Source: Bacteroidia bacterium
Lineage (GTDB): Bacteria; Bacteroidota; Bacteroidia; SpSt-205
Length of the DNA stretch: 64,000 nucleotides
Assembly: GCA_026414975.1 (NCBI GenBank)
Contig: JAOAHZ010000008.1
Coordinates: 62,001-126,000 of the forward strand
Direction of reading: 5' to 3'
Position 1 is the first letter of the stretch, and each line of letters starts with the position of its first letter. The translations under genes and the position numbers were made by a program. Positions 43,026 to 51,526 of this stretch are shown piece by piece. The notes below the pieces were generated by a model. The model was not told the DNA's origin, made no database searches, and worked only from the letters and a program-made list of their open reading frames with translations.

Positions 43026-43909
43026 CCCGAGCAGGTTTTATTGCTCTCTTGGGCTTTCCTAACGCAGGAAAATCCACCCTACTCAATCGGCTGGTTGGCT
43101 ACCCTCTCTCTGCTATTACTCCTAAGCCTCAGACCACCCGCTTCAGCATACCTGCTATTCTCACGACGAGCGATACACAGTATATCTTTATAGACACACC
43201 GGGCTGGATAGCTCACCCTAAAAACATGTGGCACCGAGCCCTGATGCACCAGAGCCTATCAGCCGCCCGTGACTCAGACGTGCAAGTGTGGGTTCTATCC
43301 CTGACCCAAAACGAGCTTGCCCTGCCCGAACCCATAGAAACTCTGGCTCAGAACTTACCCTATCTTTTGGGAGCTTTCTCTCACGGCGATAAGCTCTCCC
43401 CACCCGACCGTGCTAAACAAATTGCATATATCCAAGACGCTTTATCCAGATTTCCCTTCAAGGGGTGGACCGACGCATCATTAGATCAACCTTTGGACCC
43501 ATTCCTTAAGCTCGTTGCAAGTGGTCTGCCGACAAGTCCTTTTCTTTATCCAGAAGGCGACATAACGATTCTCCCCCTCCGATTCTTTGTGGGGGAAATT
43601 CTACGAGAGGTGCTTTACAGGCACCTTCATGAGGAAATACCTTATGGAGCCGAAGTACAAGTGTCCCAGTATAGTGAGAAAGAAGATCGCGATTACATAG
43701 CAGCGACGATCTATGTTGAAAAGGATTCACATAAGAAGATCCTCATCGGCCAAAATGGACAGATGATTAAGAAAATCGGCACTGAAGCACGAATGAAAAT
43801 AGAAGGGCTCCTTGGAAAGCCTATTTACTTAGACCTGTACGTGAAGGTAGCTCCAAAGTGGCGCCGTTCTCCTCGCCTTCTTCGGAGTTTAGGCTATGGA
43901 ACGTCCTAA
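43022..43909 (+). CDS. era: GTPase Era with an atypical G4 region
   Basis: Era binds 16S rRNA and helps 30S assembly. The 295-residue protein has G1 GFPNAGKSTLLNRL, the switch I Thr in KPQTTRFSI, G3 DTPGW and a C-terminal KH domain with GQNGQMIKKIGTEARMKIE. The G4 NKxD that reads guanine is replaced by SHGDKL near residue 120, and the G5 SAx is not evident. The start is TTG 43022, overlapping the TlpA stop; any later start would lose G1. Its TAA stop is part of the promoter of the next gene. Confidence 0.92.
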   Translation: MTRAGFIALLGFPNAGKSTLLNRLVGYPLSAITPKPQTTRFSIPAILTTSDTQYIFIDTPGWIAHPKNMWHRALMHQSLSAARDSDVQVWVLSLTQNELALPEPIETLAQNLPYLLGAFSHGDKLSPPDRAKQIAYIQDALSRFPFKGWTDASLDQPLDPFLKLVASGLPTSPFLYPEGDITILPLRFFVGEILREVLYRHLHEEIPYGAEVQVSQYSEKEDRDYIAATIYVEKDSHKKILIGQNGQMIKKIGTEARMKIEGLLGKPIYLDLYVKVAPKWRRSPRLLRSLGYGTS

Positions 43910-43914
43910 CTTTG
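43907..43914 (+). promoter_or_regulatory. -7 element TAACTTTG containing the era stop codon
   Basis: The TAA (43907-43909) ends era and begins an exact TAnnTTTG; CAGC and ATG 43919 follow. An internal promoter for the NYN-like-fabI-purB part of the operon. Confidence 0.7.
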
Positions 43915-43918
43915 CAGC

Positions 43919-44758
43919 ATGACGCCCCCGCATGGAGACAAAAAAAAGAAGAAGCGGACTCTCATCGTCATAGATGGAGATGCCCTTCATGAAGGAGCTC
44001 ACTACGACTTTTCTTTCTTGGAAAATGAGAAAAGGTTGGAAATCTGGTTCTTCTACAAGGAGAGGATTAACCACTCTTTCCGTCTGCGGCGAGACTTCTC
44101 GGCTCAGAACATTCTCTTGCCCCGCTATGAGGATGACCTGAACCTTTACATTCTCAAGCGCGTGTGCTATGAGTTGGGGCGCCGAGAAGGACGGTATCGG
44201 AAGGTCCTCCTTATTGGCTCGCTTCATCCTGTATGGGAAGGCCTAGTACAATTCTTGAGAGAGCGGGGGTTGTCGTGTACTCATATATTAGCAGGTGATT
44301 ACATCGTTGAAAAAGAGCCGTCGGCCGTACCAGATTCAGCTAAATTTTATGCAACCAGCGCTACAGCCGAATCATCGCATAAAAAGAGTCCTGAGCCCTC
44401 CGCAAGCCGAGCAGAGCGCCCCAGCAGCGCTCAAGCCCCTAAGACAGCCCGTTCATCGTCTAAGGCGGGGGAGGTGCCCAGCCTTTCAGAAGAAGAAAAA
44501 ATCAAACTCTTCAAGCGCAAAGGGCGAGCCACAGATAAACACATACAAACCTATGAGCGAGTGATAGCCTTTCTCAGAACGCTACCTTCGGGAACTGAAA
44601 TTACTCGCTCAGATTTTCGCCGAAAGCTCAAAGAAATGGGCATAGGTCCTAAATCAAATCTACCGGGCAAGAACCTCTCTTATTTTCTACACCGACTGGA
44701 AAAAGGAGGCTTCATTCAGATTCGTGGGAATAAGATCATTACTTTGGCGGCCCTATGA
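43919..44758 (+). CDS. Unknown protein with a PIN/NYN-like N-terminus and a winged-helix-like C-terminus
   Basis: The 279-residue protein starts with a basic tract (KKKKKRTLIVIDGDALHEG) whose strand ending in Asp, together with later strands (RKVLLIGSLHPVWEGLVQFL; SCTHILAGDYI), resembles the NYN/LabA-type PIN nuclease core. A low-complexity Ser/Ala/Pro linker (about 140-190) leads to a C-terminal domain of about 80 residues (ITRSDFRRKLKEMGI, NLSYFLHRLEKGGFIQIRGN) that looks like a winged helix. An RNA-processing or nucleic-acid-binding role is inference. It has its own promoter and overlaps fabI by ATGA. Confidence 0.65.
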   Translation: MTPPHGDKKKKKRTLIVIDGDALHEGAHYDFSFLENEKRLEIWFFYKERINHSFRLRRDFSAQNILLPRYEDDLNLYILKRVCYELGRREGRYRKVLLIGSLHPVWEGLVQFLRERGLSCTHILAGDYIVEKEPSAVPDSAKFYATSATAESSHKKSPEPSASRAERPSSAQAPKTARSSSKAGEVPSLSEEEKIKLFKRKGRATDKHIQTYERVIAFLRTLPSGTEITRSDFRRKLKEMGIGPKSNLPGKNLSYFLHRLEKGGFIQIRGNKIITLAAL

Positions 44759-45555
44759 GTTATGGCTTGCTGAAGGGTAAAAAGGGTATCATCACCGGTG
44801 CTTTGGATGAAAACTCTATCGCTTGGCATGTTGCGGTCCGAGCCCATGAAGAGGGAGCCCAGCTTCTTCTGACTAATGCACCGGTGGCACTGCGCCTTGG
44901 TCGGCCCAAAGCGTTGGCCGAACAACTCAACGCCCCCCTTGTACCTGCCGACCTAACTCAGGTCTCAGATATCGCAAATCTTTACGATGAAGCCCTTCGC
45001 CACTTCGGAGGACCTATAGACTTTCTCCTTCACTCTGTCGGCATGTCGCCGAATGTGCGCAAAGGGAAGCCCTACACGGACTTGGACTATGACCTTTTCC
45101 AAAAAACTTTAGATGTCTCGGCCATATCCTTTCATAAGCTCCTGAGTATAGGACGCCAAAAGGCCGCTTTGGCTCGGGGAGGGTCTATCGTGGCTCTGAG
45201 CTACATCGCCGCCCAGCGTGTCTTTCCCAAATACAGCGACATGTCAGACGCAAAAGCTCTTTTAGAATCCATCGCCCGGATGTTTGGGTACTTTTTAGGC
45301 AAGGAGCTGGGGATCAGGGTGAACATCGTTTCTCAGTCGCCCACCCCGACGACAGCGGGTACGGGTATAGAAGGGTTCCAAAGCATGTACGACTACGCCA
45401 ACAAGATGAGTCCGCTTGGCAATGCTTCGGCCGAAGCCTGTGCAGACTTTATTGTGGTGCTATTTTCCGACTTGACACGAGCTGTAACCATGCAGACCCT
45501 TTACCACGATGGTGGCTTCTCGGCGATGGGAGTAGCAGAGGAGCTTCTGAAGTAA
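44755..45555 (+). CDS. fabI: Enoyl-[acyl-carrier-protein] reductase (NADH)
   Basis: Catalyses the last step of each fatty acid elongation cycle. The 266-residue SDR protein shows the FabI dinucleotide motif ITGALDENSIAWHVA, the LLHSVGMSP strand, and the Y-x6-K catalytic pair in KYSDMSDAKALLES. SPTPTTAGTGIEGF is the substrate loop. It is coupled to the upstream gene (ATGA) and to purB (TAATG). It is the target class of triclosan and isoniazid; resistance cannot be judged here. Confidence 0.95.
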   Translation: MSYGLLKGKKGIITGALDENSIAWHVAVRAHEEGAQLLLTNAPVALRLGRPKALAEQLNAPLVPADLTQVSDIANLYDEALRHFGGPIDFLLHSVGMSPNVRKGKPYTDLDYDLFQKTLDVSAISFHKLLSIGRQKAALARGGSIVALSYIAAQRVFPKYSDMSDAKALLESIARMFGYFLGKELGIRVNIVSQSPTPTTAGTGIEGFQSMYDYANKMSPLGNASAEACADFIVVLFSDLTRAVTMQTLYHDGGFSAMGVAEELLK

Positions 45556-46874
45556 TGGAAGACCTCTGGGCGCTCTCTCCCTTAGAAGGGCGATACCGGC
45601 GATATACGGAGGCTCTCCGCCCCTACCTTAGCGAAGCAGCTTTCTTCCGGTACCGCCTTCAAGTAGAGGTAATCTATTTCCGAGCCTTAGCTGAGATTCC
45701 TCTTCCGCCTTTGAAGGGCCTATCGCCGCAGCTATTGGAACGGCTGGAAAAAACGATCGAGCCCTTTACCGACGATATACTCCAGCGACTGCGTCAGATA
45801 GAGTTGCGTACCCGCCACGATGTAAAGGCAATAGAGTACTTTTTACGAGAGAGCTGGAGCCAGCTCCTCCCACCCGCCCTGCACTCAGCTTTAGCTTTTA
45901 TACACTTCGGACTGACCTCTCAAGATGTGAATAACACAGCCCAAGCCCTTATGCTGCGAGATGCTCTAAAGGAGGTCTATTTTACCGCCATAGAGGAGCT
46001 GATTAGGGCTTTGCATGAGAAAGCTTATGCATGGCGTAATGTAGTTATGCTGAGCTTCACTCACGGGCAACCTGCCTCACCTACGACCTTGGGCAAGGAG
46101 CTATTCGTATTTGTGACTCGCTTACAGACAGAGTATCACAGGCTTAGAGCGATGCCGTTTTGGACCAAGCTGGGGGGAGCGGTCGGGCATCTCAACGCCC
46201 ACCGACTGGCTTATCCAGAGATAGACTGGCAGGCATTCTTTGATAAGCTGGCTGGGCGTTTAGGGCTGTACCGCTTCTATCCGACAACACAGATTCTTCC
46301 TTATGAACGCTGGGCTGAAATATGGGACAGCCTTCGTCGTCTCCAGGCTGTACTTATTGACCTGGCGCAGGACATATGGCTTTATGCGCATCGGGGCTAC
46401 TTCCGGCTGCTGCGAATAGAGGGGCAAATCGGTTCCTCTACCATGCCCCACAAGGTCAATCCCATTCTCTTTGAGTTAGCCGAGGGGAATCTTCGTTTAT
46501 CTAACGCCCTATGGAGTTTTTTTACGGAAAAGCTGCCTGTGTCGCGCCTTCAGCGTGATCTGACGGATTCTACTGTTCTGCGGAACTTAGGCGTAGCCTT
46601 GGGGTATGGGCTTGTTGCTATCCGAGCTTTGCAGGAAGGGCTGCAGACCCTTATACCTGATGAGGATCGTATTCAGGCTGACTTAGAGGCTCACCCCGAA
46701 GTTTTAGCGGAAGCCTGGCAGACCCTCCGACGACGAGAAGGGCAAGCCGATGCATACGAAGCAGCGATTCAAGCCTTGAGAGAAGGCACCCTCTCTATAA
46801 ATCTATCTCCCGGGGATTATATAGGGTATGCGACAGATAGCGTGCCGCCCCCAGAGAAATCGAACCAACTCTGA
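45555..46874 (+). CDS. purB: Adenylosuccinate lyase
   Basis: The 439-residue lyase acts twice in purine synthesis (SAICAR to AICAR and adenylosuccinate to AMP). The fumarase/aspartase signature GSSTMPHKVNPI contains the catalytic region; LTSQDVNNTAQALMLRD and FTHGQPASPTTLGKE supply the other active-site parts. It belongs to the E. coli-like PurB branch. Its ATG overlaps the fabI stop by one base. It is the last gene of the ruvX operon. The 195 bp that follow, up to sdhB, show nothing recognisable. Confidence 0.95.
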   Translation: MEDLWALSPLEGRYRRYTEALRPYLSEAAFFRYRLQVEVIYFRALAEIPLPPLKGLSPQLLERLEKTIEPFTDDILQRLRQIELRTRHDVKAIEYFLRESWSQLLPPALHSALAFIHFGLTSQDVNNTAQALMLRDALKEVYFTAIEELIRALHEKAYAWRNVVMLSFTHGQPASPTTLGKELFVFVTRLQTEYHRLRAMPFWTKLGGAVGHLNAHRLAYPEIDWQAFFDKLAGRLGLYRFYPTTQILPYERWAEIWDSLRRLQAVLIDLAQDIWLYAHRGYFRLLRIEGQIGSSTMPHKVNPILFELAEGNLRLSNALWSFFTEKLPVSRLQRDLTDSTVLRNLGVALGYGLVAIRALQEGLQTLIPDEDRIQADLEAHPEVLAEAWQTLRRREGQADAYEAAIQALREGTLSINLSPGDYIGYATDSVPPPEKSNQL

Positions 46875-47069
46875 GAAATGCCCTGTTAATCTTCAGTGAT
46901 GGCCCTCCCTATGCGAGGTCTGAGAGAGAATAGGGATAAAGGCTACCAACCTTCAGACGAATGAAGAGCTTAGTGCAGTGGTAAGGGGAATAGCTCGGAT
47001 AGAAGGCTGGGACTTTAGCCAGCTTAGGCAGCCAAGACAGAGATGGAAGGGGATAATGCGAGTGACTGA

Positions 47070-47828
47070 CTAAGGTGCGTGGGGGTCAGGCGTAAGGTTG
47101 GCCCAAATGTAGTCCCTTTGAAGCTGAGCAATAGCTTTGAGGGGTATTTTGGCGGGGCATTCTACGGCACAAGCTCCTGTGTTGCTGCAATGCCCAAAGC
47201 CTTCTAAGTCCATCTGGGCGACCATTCTCTTCACGCGCTGGCGGCGTTCGGGCTGTCCCTGGGGCAACATAGCGAGATGGGCCACCTTGGCCGCAGTAAA
47301 TAGCATGGCTGAGGCATTCTTACAGGCAGCGACGCAGGCCCCACACCCGATGCATGTCGCATAATCAAAGGCTCTATCCGCAGCCGGCTTAGGGATAGGA
47401 ATGGAGTTCGCATCGGGGGCACTGCCAGTATTTACTGAGATGTACCCCCCTTTCTGGATGATACGATCTAAAGCGGAGCGGTCTACAACGAGGTCCTTAA
47501 TAACAGGGAAGGGCTTCGCTCGGAAAGGTTCTATAGTGATGGTGTCTCCATCCTTGAAGTGGCGCATGTAGAGTCGGCAGGTAGTGATATTGGGCAGGGG
47601 ACCGTGCGCACGTCCATTGATGAAAAGCCCACATGAACCGCAGATGCCTTCTCGGCAGTCGTGGTCAAAAGCTACTGGTTCCTTTCCCTCTTTGATGAGC
47701 TTTTCGTTCAAAATATCCAGCATCTCTAAAAAGGAGGCATTGGGGGGCACCCCGTCTACCTCATAGACTTCAAAGCGCCCTTCATCTTGGCTATTCTTTT
47801 GCCGCCAGATTCGTAAGGTGAATCGCAT
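47070..47828 (-). CDS. sdhB: Succinate dehydrogenase/fumarate reductase iron-sulfur subunit
   Basis: Carries electrons from the flavoprotein to the quinone. The 252-residue protein shows [15 protein letters not shown] ([2Fe-2S]), [15 protein letters not shown] and [15 protein letters not shown] ([4Fe-4S] and [3Fe-4S]). It is the last gene of sdhC-sdhA-sdhB, 8 bp after sdhA. Confidence 0.95.
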   Translation of the reverse strand: MRFTLRIWRQKNSQDEGRFEVYEVDGVPPNASFLEMLDILNEKLIKEGKEPVAFDHDCREGICGSCGLFINGRAHGPLPNITTCRLYMRHFKDGDTITIEPFRAKPFPVIKDLVVDRSALDRIIQKGGYISVNTGSAPDANSIPIPKPAADRAFDYATCIGCGACVAACKNASAMLFTAAKVAHLAMLPQGQPERRQRVKRMVAQMDLEGFGHCSNTGACAVECPAKIPLKAIAQLQRDYIWANLTPDPHAP

Positions 47829-47836
47829 AATCCGAT

Positions 47837-49813
47837 TTATTTGTAACTACGAACGGTTGGCTTGACAAATTCAAAATTCAGAGGTTCTTTATGTAGGATA
47901 GGTGGCTCGCCCTCGCCGGCCCATTTCCAAGCCGCAACATACGCATAATCCTTGTCATTACGCAGTGCCTCCCCTTCTTCGGTCTGATACTCCTCCCGAA
48001 GGTGGCAACCGCAGGATTCTTCTCGGTGGTAAGCGTCTACGACCATCAATTCGCCCAGCTCCAGAAAGTCTGATACCCGCAGAGCTTTCTCAAGGTTTTG
48101 ATTGAACTCTTGTCCTGTACCCGGTACTCGCACCTCTCGCCAAAACCGCTCTCGAAGTTGGCGGATTTGTTCATAGGCCTGAGAAAGTCCCTGCGCATTC
48201 CGAGCTAAGCCACAGTGGTCCCAAAGAATCTTTCCTAACTCTCGGTGAAACTCATCCACAGTTTGGGTGCCTTTCGTGGAAAGGAGGCGGTCTATGCGCT
48301 GGCGAGTCTCTCTCTCTGCATCGGCAAAAGCAGTTGTATCGGTAGAGAGCTTGACAAAAAGCTGAGTGGCAAGGTAATCGCCGATTGTGTAAGGCAAGAT
48401 AAAGTAGCCATCAGCCAAGCCTTGCATGAGGGCACTGGCACCGAGCCGATTGGCACCATGATCGGAGAAGTTAGCCTCGCCTATAGCGTACAACCCTTCA
48501 ATGTTTGTCATGAGATTATAATCCACCCAGAGACCTCCCATGGTATAGTGTACCGCTGGATAAATCCGCATTGGGGTCTCCCAAGGACTCTCACCCGTAA
48601 TCTCTTCGTACATCTCAAAGAGATTACCATAACGCTGGTAGATAACCTCCTTACCAAACCGCTTGATAGCATCCGAGAAATCTAAATATACCGCCCTACC
48701 CGTAGGGCCAACGCCATACCCCATATCACAGACACGCTTTGCGGCACGAGAAGCTATGTCACGAGGGACCAGATTACCAAAGGAGGGATACCACTCCTCC
48801 AGATAATACCATCGGTCGTGTTCGGGTATCTCATGAGGGGGGCGTTTATCGCCTGGAGTACGAGGCACCCATACCCGCCCGTCGTTGCGCAAGCTTTCAC
48901 TCATGAGCGTGAGTTTAGACTGGTATTCACCTGACTGCGGGATACAGGTAGGGTGAATCTGAACAAAACTGGGATTTCCGAAGTAAGCTCCCCGCCGATG
49001 GGCTCGCCAGATAGCTGTGGCATTAGAGAGCTTAGCATTGGTAGAGAGATAATAGGCATTGCCGTAGCCACCCGTGGCCAATACCACCGCATGAGCGGCG
49101 ACTCGGTGAATCTCCCCACTGATAAGGTTTCGTACAATGATGCCCCGAGCTCTACCGTCTTCGACTACGATGTCTAAGACATCGTGATTGTAGAACACTT
49201 GGACATTCCCCAGCTCCACCTGTCGCTGAAGAGCAGCATAAGCCCCTAAAAGCAGTTGCTGCCCCGTCTGACCGCGAGCGTAGAAAGTTCGCATAAGCTG
49301 CGCTCCACCAAAAGAGCGCGTGTCCAGATACCCCCCATACTCCCGAGCAAAAGGAATCCCCTGAGCCACACAGTGATCTATAATCTTGACGCTTACTTCA
49401 GCCAGCCGATAGACATTGGATTCCCGAGCCCGAAAGTCCCCCCCCTTGATGGTATCGTAGAAAAGCCGCCAGATGCTGTCTCCGTCATTCCGATAGTTTT
49501 TAGCTGCATTGATGCCACCTTGAGCGGCGATGCTATGGGCGCGCCGCGGTGAGTTATGATACACGAAAACCTTTACCCTGTACCCCAGCTCACCCAGACT
49601 GGCAGCAGCCGAGGCCCCAGCTAACCCAGCTCCCACCACAATCACCTCCAGCTTCCGCTTGTTATGAGGAGCGACCAGTCTCAGGCTGTCCTTATGCTTT
49701 GTCCAACGCTTTTCTAAATCACCCGATGGACATTTATTGTCCAGAATCGGATTCCCCTCTCGCCATGTGATCTGGCGCGTAATAACAGGAGGTGCAGTGA
49801 GTATCTCAGCCAT
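47837..49813 (-). CDS. sdhA: Succinate dehydrogenase/fumarate reductase flavoprotein subunit
   Basis: The 658-residue FAD subunit oxidises succinate to fumarate or the reverse. The FAD motif [19 protein letters not shown] is at residue ~58; the His of [15 protein letters not shown] is the expected covalent FAD site. [16 protein letters not shown] and the [20 protein letters not shown] region fit the class found in Bacteroidota and epsilon-proteobacteria. It begins 4 bp after sdhC and ends 8 bp before sdhB, so it depends on the sdhC promoter. Confidence 0.95.
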   Translation of the reverse strand: MAEILTAPPVITRQITWREGNPILDNKCPSGDLEKRWTKHKDSLRLVAPHNKRKLEVIVVGAGLAGASAAASLGELGYRVKVFVYHNSPRRAHSIAAQGGINAAKNYRNDGDSIWRLFYDTIKGGDFRARESNVYRLAEVSVKIIDHCVAQGIPFAREYGGYLDTRSFGGAQLMRTFYARGQTGQQLLLGAYAALQRQVELGNVQVFYNHDVLDIVVEDGRARGIIVRNLISGEIHRVAAHAVVLATGGYGNAYYLSTNAKLSNATAIWRAHRRGAYFGNPSFVQIHPTCIPQSGEYQSKLTLMSESLRNDGRVWVPRTPGDKRPPHEIPEHDRWYYLEEWYPSFGNLVPRDIASRAAKRVCDMGYGVGPTGRAVYLDFSDAIKRFGKEVIYQRYGNLFEMYEEITGESPWETPMRIYPAVHYTMGGLWVDYNLMTNIEGLYAIGEANFSDHGANRLGASALMQGLADGYFILPYTIGDYLATQLFVKLSTDTTAFADAERETRQRIDRLLSTKGTQTVDEFHRELGKILWDHCGLARNAQGLSQAYEQIRQLRERFWREVRVPGTGQEFNQNLEKALRVSDFLELGELMVVDAYHREESCGCHLREEYQTEEGEALRNDKDYAYVAAWKWAGEGEPPILHKEPLNFEFVKPTVRSYK

Positions 49814-49817
49814 AGGA

Positions 49818-50486
49818 TTAGAGAGTTTTTATCAGGAAGTATATCGGAATAATCGCAAAACCCAGCGGCACAAGGAAAGCGAATACAGCTGCTCCCCACC
49901 GAACTATCTGCTCTACGCGGCGGTTGACAATAAGCCCTAAGGTTTGAAACCCACTGTAGAACCCATGAGCCAAGTGAAACGCTAAGAGCACCATACTCAC
50001 CACATAAAAAGCTGAGTAATAGGGGTTCTCAAAAGCCAGTTTGCAGAGCTCATACATACTCATAGGCGATCCCAAAAGCCGATGCTCCACGAAAAAGTGC
50101 TTCAAATGAACTATCAGAAATACCAGGATTACAAGAGCACTCAAGCGCATAGTCCGAGAAAATAGACTCGTGTTAGCTTTAGCGTCATTCAAAGCATAAC
50201 CCTTCGGCCGCCCTCTTCGTTCGCGAAAAATGAAGTACAAGCCCTGGTAAATATGGATGATAAAGCCGGCGAAGAGAGCTATTTCTAAAATGCGGATGAG
50301 GGGATTAGTACTCATGAACTCGGCGTAGGCGTTGAAGGCGGCGCCACCATCATTGCGCAAGAGGAGAAGGTTTCCGGCTAAATGCACGACAAGGAAAGTG
50401 ATTAGGAAGAGGCCCGTTACGGCCATGATTACCTTGCGACCTACGGTAGTATGGAGCCAGCCGACAGCCAGTGAAGCCGTCTTCAT
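49818..50486 (-). CDS. sdhC: Succinate dehydrogenase cytochrome b subunit (b558 family)
   Basis: Membrane anchor with di-heme b. The 222-residue protein has five membrane segments with the expected heme-ligating His residues ([54 protein letters not shown]), the single-anchor type B arrangement. ATG 50486 is preferred over the open ATG at 50582; TTATTTTG lies eight bases upstream, inside the end of ribD. First gene of sdhCAB. Confidence 0.93.
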   Translation of the reverse strand: MKTASLAVGWLHTTVGRKVIMAVTGLFLITFLVVHLAGNLLLLRNDGGAAFNAYAEFMSTNPLIRILEIALFAGFIIHIYQGLYFIFRERRGRPKGYALNDAKANTSLFSRTMRLSALVILVFLIVHLKHFFVEHRLLGSPMSMYELCKLAFENPYYSAFYVVSMVLLAFHLAHGFYSGFQTLGLIVNRRVEQIVRWGAAVFAFLVPLGFAIIPIYFLIKTL

Positions 50487-50494
50487 ATCTATGA

Positions 50495-50502
50495 CAAAAT
50501 AA
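50495..50502 (-). promoter_or_regulatory. Degenerate -7 element (TTATTTTG) of sdhCAB
   Basis: Eight bases before ATG 50486 on the minus strand, in the 40-bp gap after ribD; one mismatch from TAnnTTTG. It would let sdhCAB be transcribed separately from sppA-ribD. Confidence 0.4.
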
Positions 50503-50527
50503 ACGAAAAATGATAGAGAGTGTGTCT

Positions 50528-51526
50528 CTATGGACGACCGATCCAGACTATTTCTTGGGGCGCAAGCACACGACGCCGCCAACGCAGCGTAGGCATGGCC
50601 GGCGCTAATAAGGGGCTTGGCGGGACTTCATCGGTCAAACGAACTAAAACATGGACCTCATCGTAGAGGCTTGCAGATAAAAACCGCTCAAGCAGGCGTC
50701 CCCCTCCTTCTACAAGTAGAGAACCTACCTGTCGAGAGGCATACAGGGTTCTAAGGGTATCTAATAACGAGGGTTGAAGCGGTACAAAATCCTCATCCCG
50801 CTCAGGAGGCTCGCCAAGGCGAGGGTCATAGAATATAATACGCTGAGGACTTTGTCCAGGGAAGAATCGGGTCGTGAGAGTTGGCTGGTCTGCTTGCCAG
50901 GTACGATAGCCCACGGCGATGTGGCTATGACGCGCTCGGAGACGATGACCCCATACCAAGCCCCAAAACCCTGAGATAGGCCAGCGTCCTTTATCCCGAC
51001 TCCCTATATATCCTGACTCGTAAAGCAAACCCCTACGACTGATTTGAGCCCATTTCAGGGTAATGTAAGGACGCTGCTCCTGAATCCCCACCCTAAAGTG
51101 CCTAAGCAGCCGCCTGAAAGGGTAAGGATTGGGAGCCAAAAAAACCGAGACCCCCGCAGCCCGCAAAGCCTGTATGCCTTTTCCCGAGACGGCTGGATTA
51201 GGGTCTTTACATCCTATCACTACCCGCCGAATACCCGCCTCAACGATTCGAGGAACGCAAGGAGGTGTCTTTTTATCTGTATGACAGCAAGGTTCTAAGG
51301 TTACATACAGAGTAGCCTCATGGAGACTTCCAGAGCTTGGCACTCGCTGCAGAGCTTCTATTTCAGCATGAGGTCCGCCCCAAACACGGTGATACCCCTC
51401 GCTTATCAGGCGATCATCAGCGGCAATGACAGCGCCAACAGGAGGATTGGTTTTGATTTCAATAGGCACTGCACGCCGAGCCAATTCTAAGGCTCGCCTC
51501 AACCAAAGCTCATCCCAAGGCGTCAC
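50528..51526 (-). CDS. ribD: Bifunctional riboflavin biosynthesis deaminase/reductase
   Basis: RibD deaminates then reduces the pyrimidine intermediate of riboflavin synthesis. The 332-residue protein has the zinc deaminase motifs GPHAEIEAL and PCCHTDKKTPPC, and a reductase domain with VGYRTWQADQPTLTTR and LLVEGGGRLLERFL. It starts at GTG 51526 in a GTGA overlap with the upstream 916-residue gene, closing the sppA operon. Riboflavin supplies the FAD used by the flavoenzymes encoded nearby, though no co-regulation or FMN riboswitch is visible. Confidence 0.94.
   Translation of the reverse strand: MTPWDELWLRRALELARRAVPIEIKTNPPVGAVIAADDRLISEGYHRVWGGPHAEIEALQRVPSSGSLHEATLYVTLEPCCHTDKKTPPCVPRIVEAGIRRVVIGCKDPNPAVSGKGIQALRAAGVSVFLAPNPYPFRRLLRHFRVGIQEQRPYITLKWAQISRRGLLYESGYIGSRDKGRWPISGFWGLVWGHRLRARHSHIAVGYRTWQADQPTLTTRFFPGQSPQRIIFYDPRLGEPPERDEDFVPLQPSLLDTLRTLYASRQVGSLLVEGGGRLLERFLSASLYDEVHVLVRLTDEVPPSPLLAPAMPTLRWRRRVLAPQEIVWIGRP

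Noticed and set aside
46875-47069. Possible small RNA or tRNA gene in the gap between purB and sdhB
   Set aside because: No cloverleaf, strong stem or -7 element could be found in this sequence.
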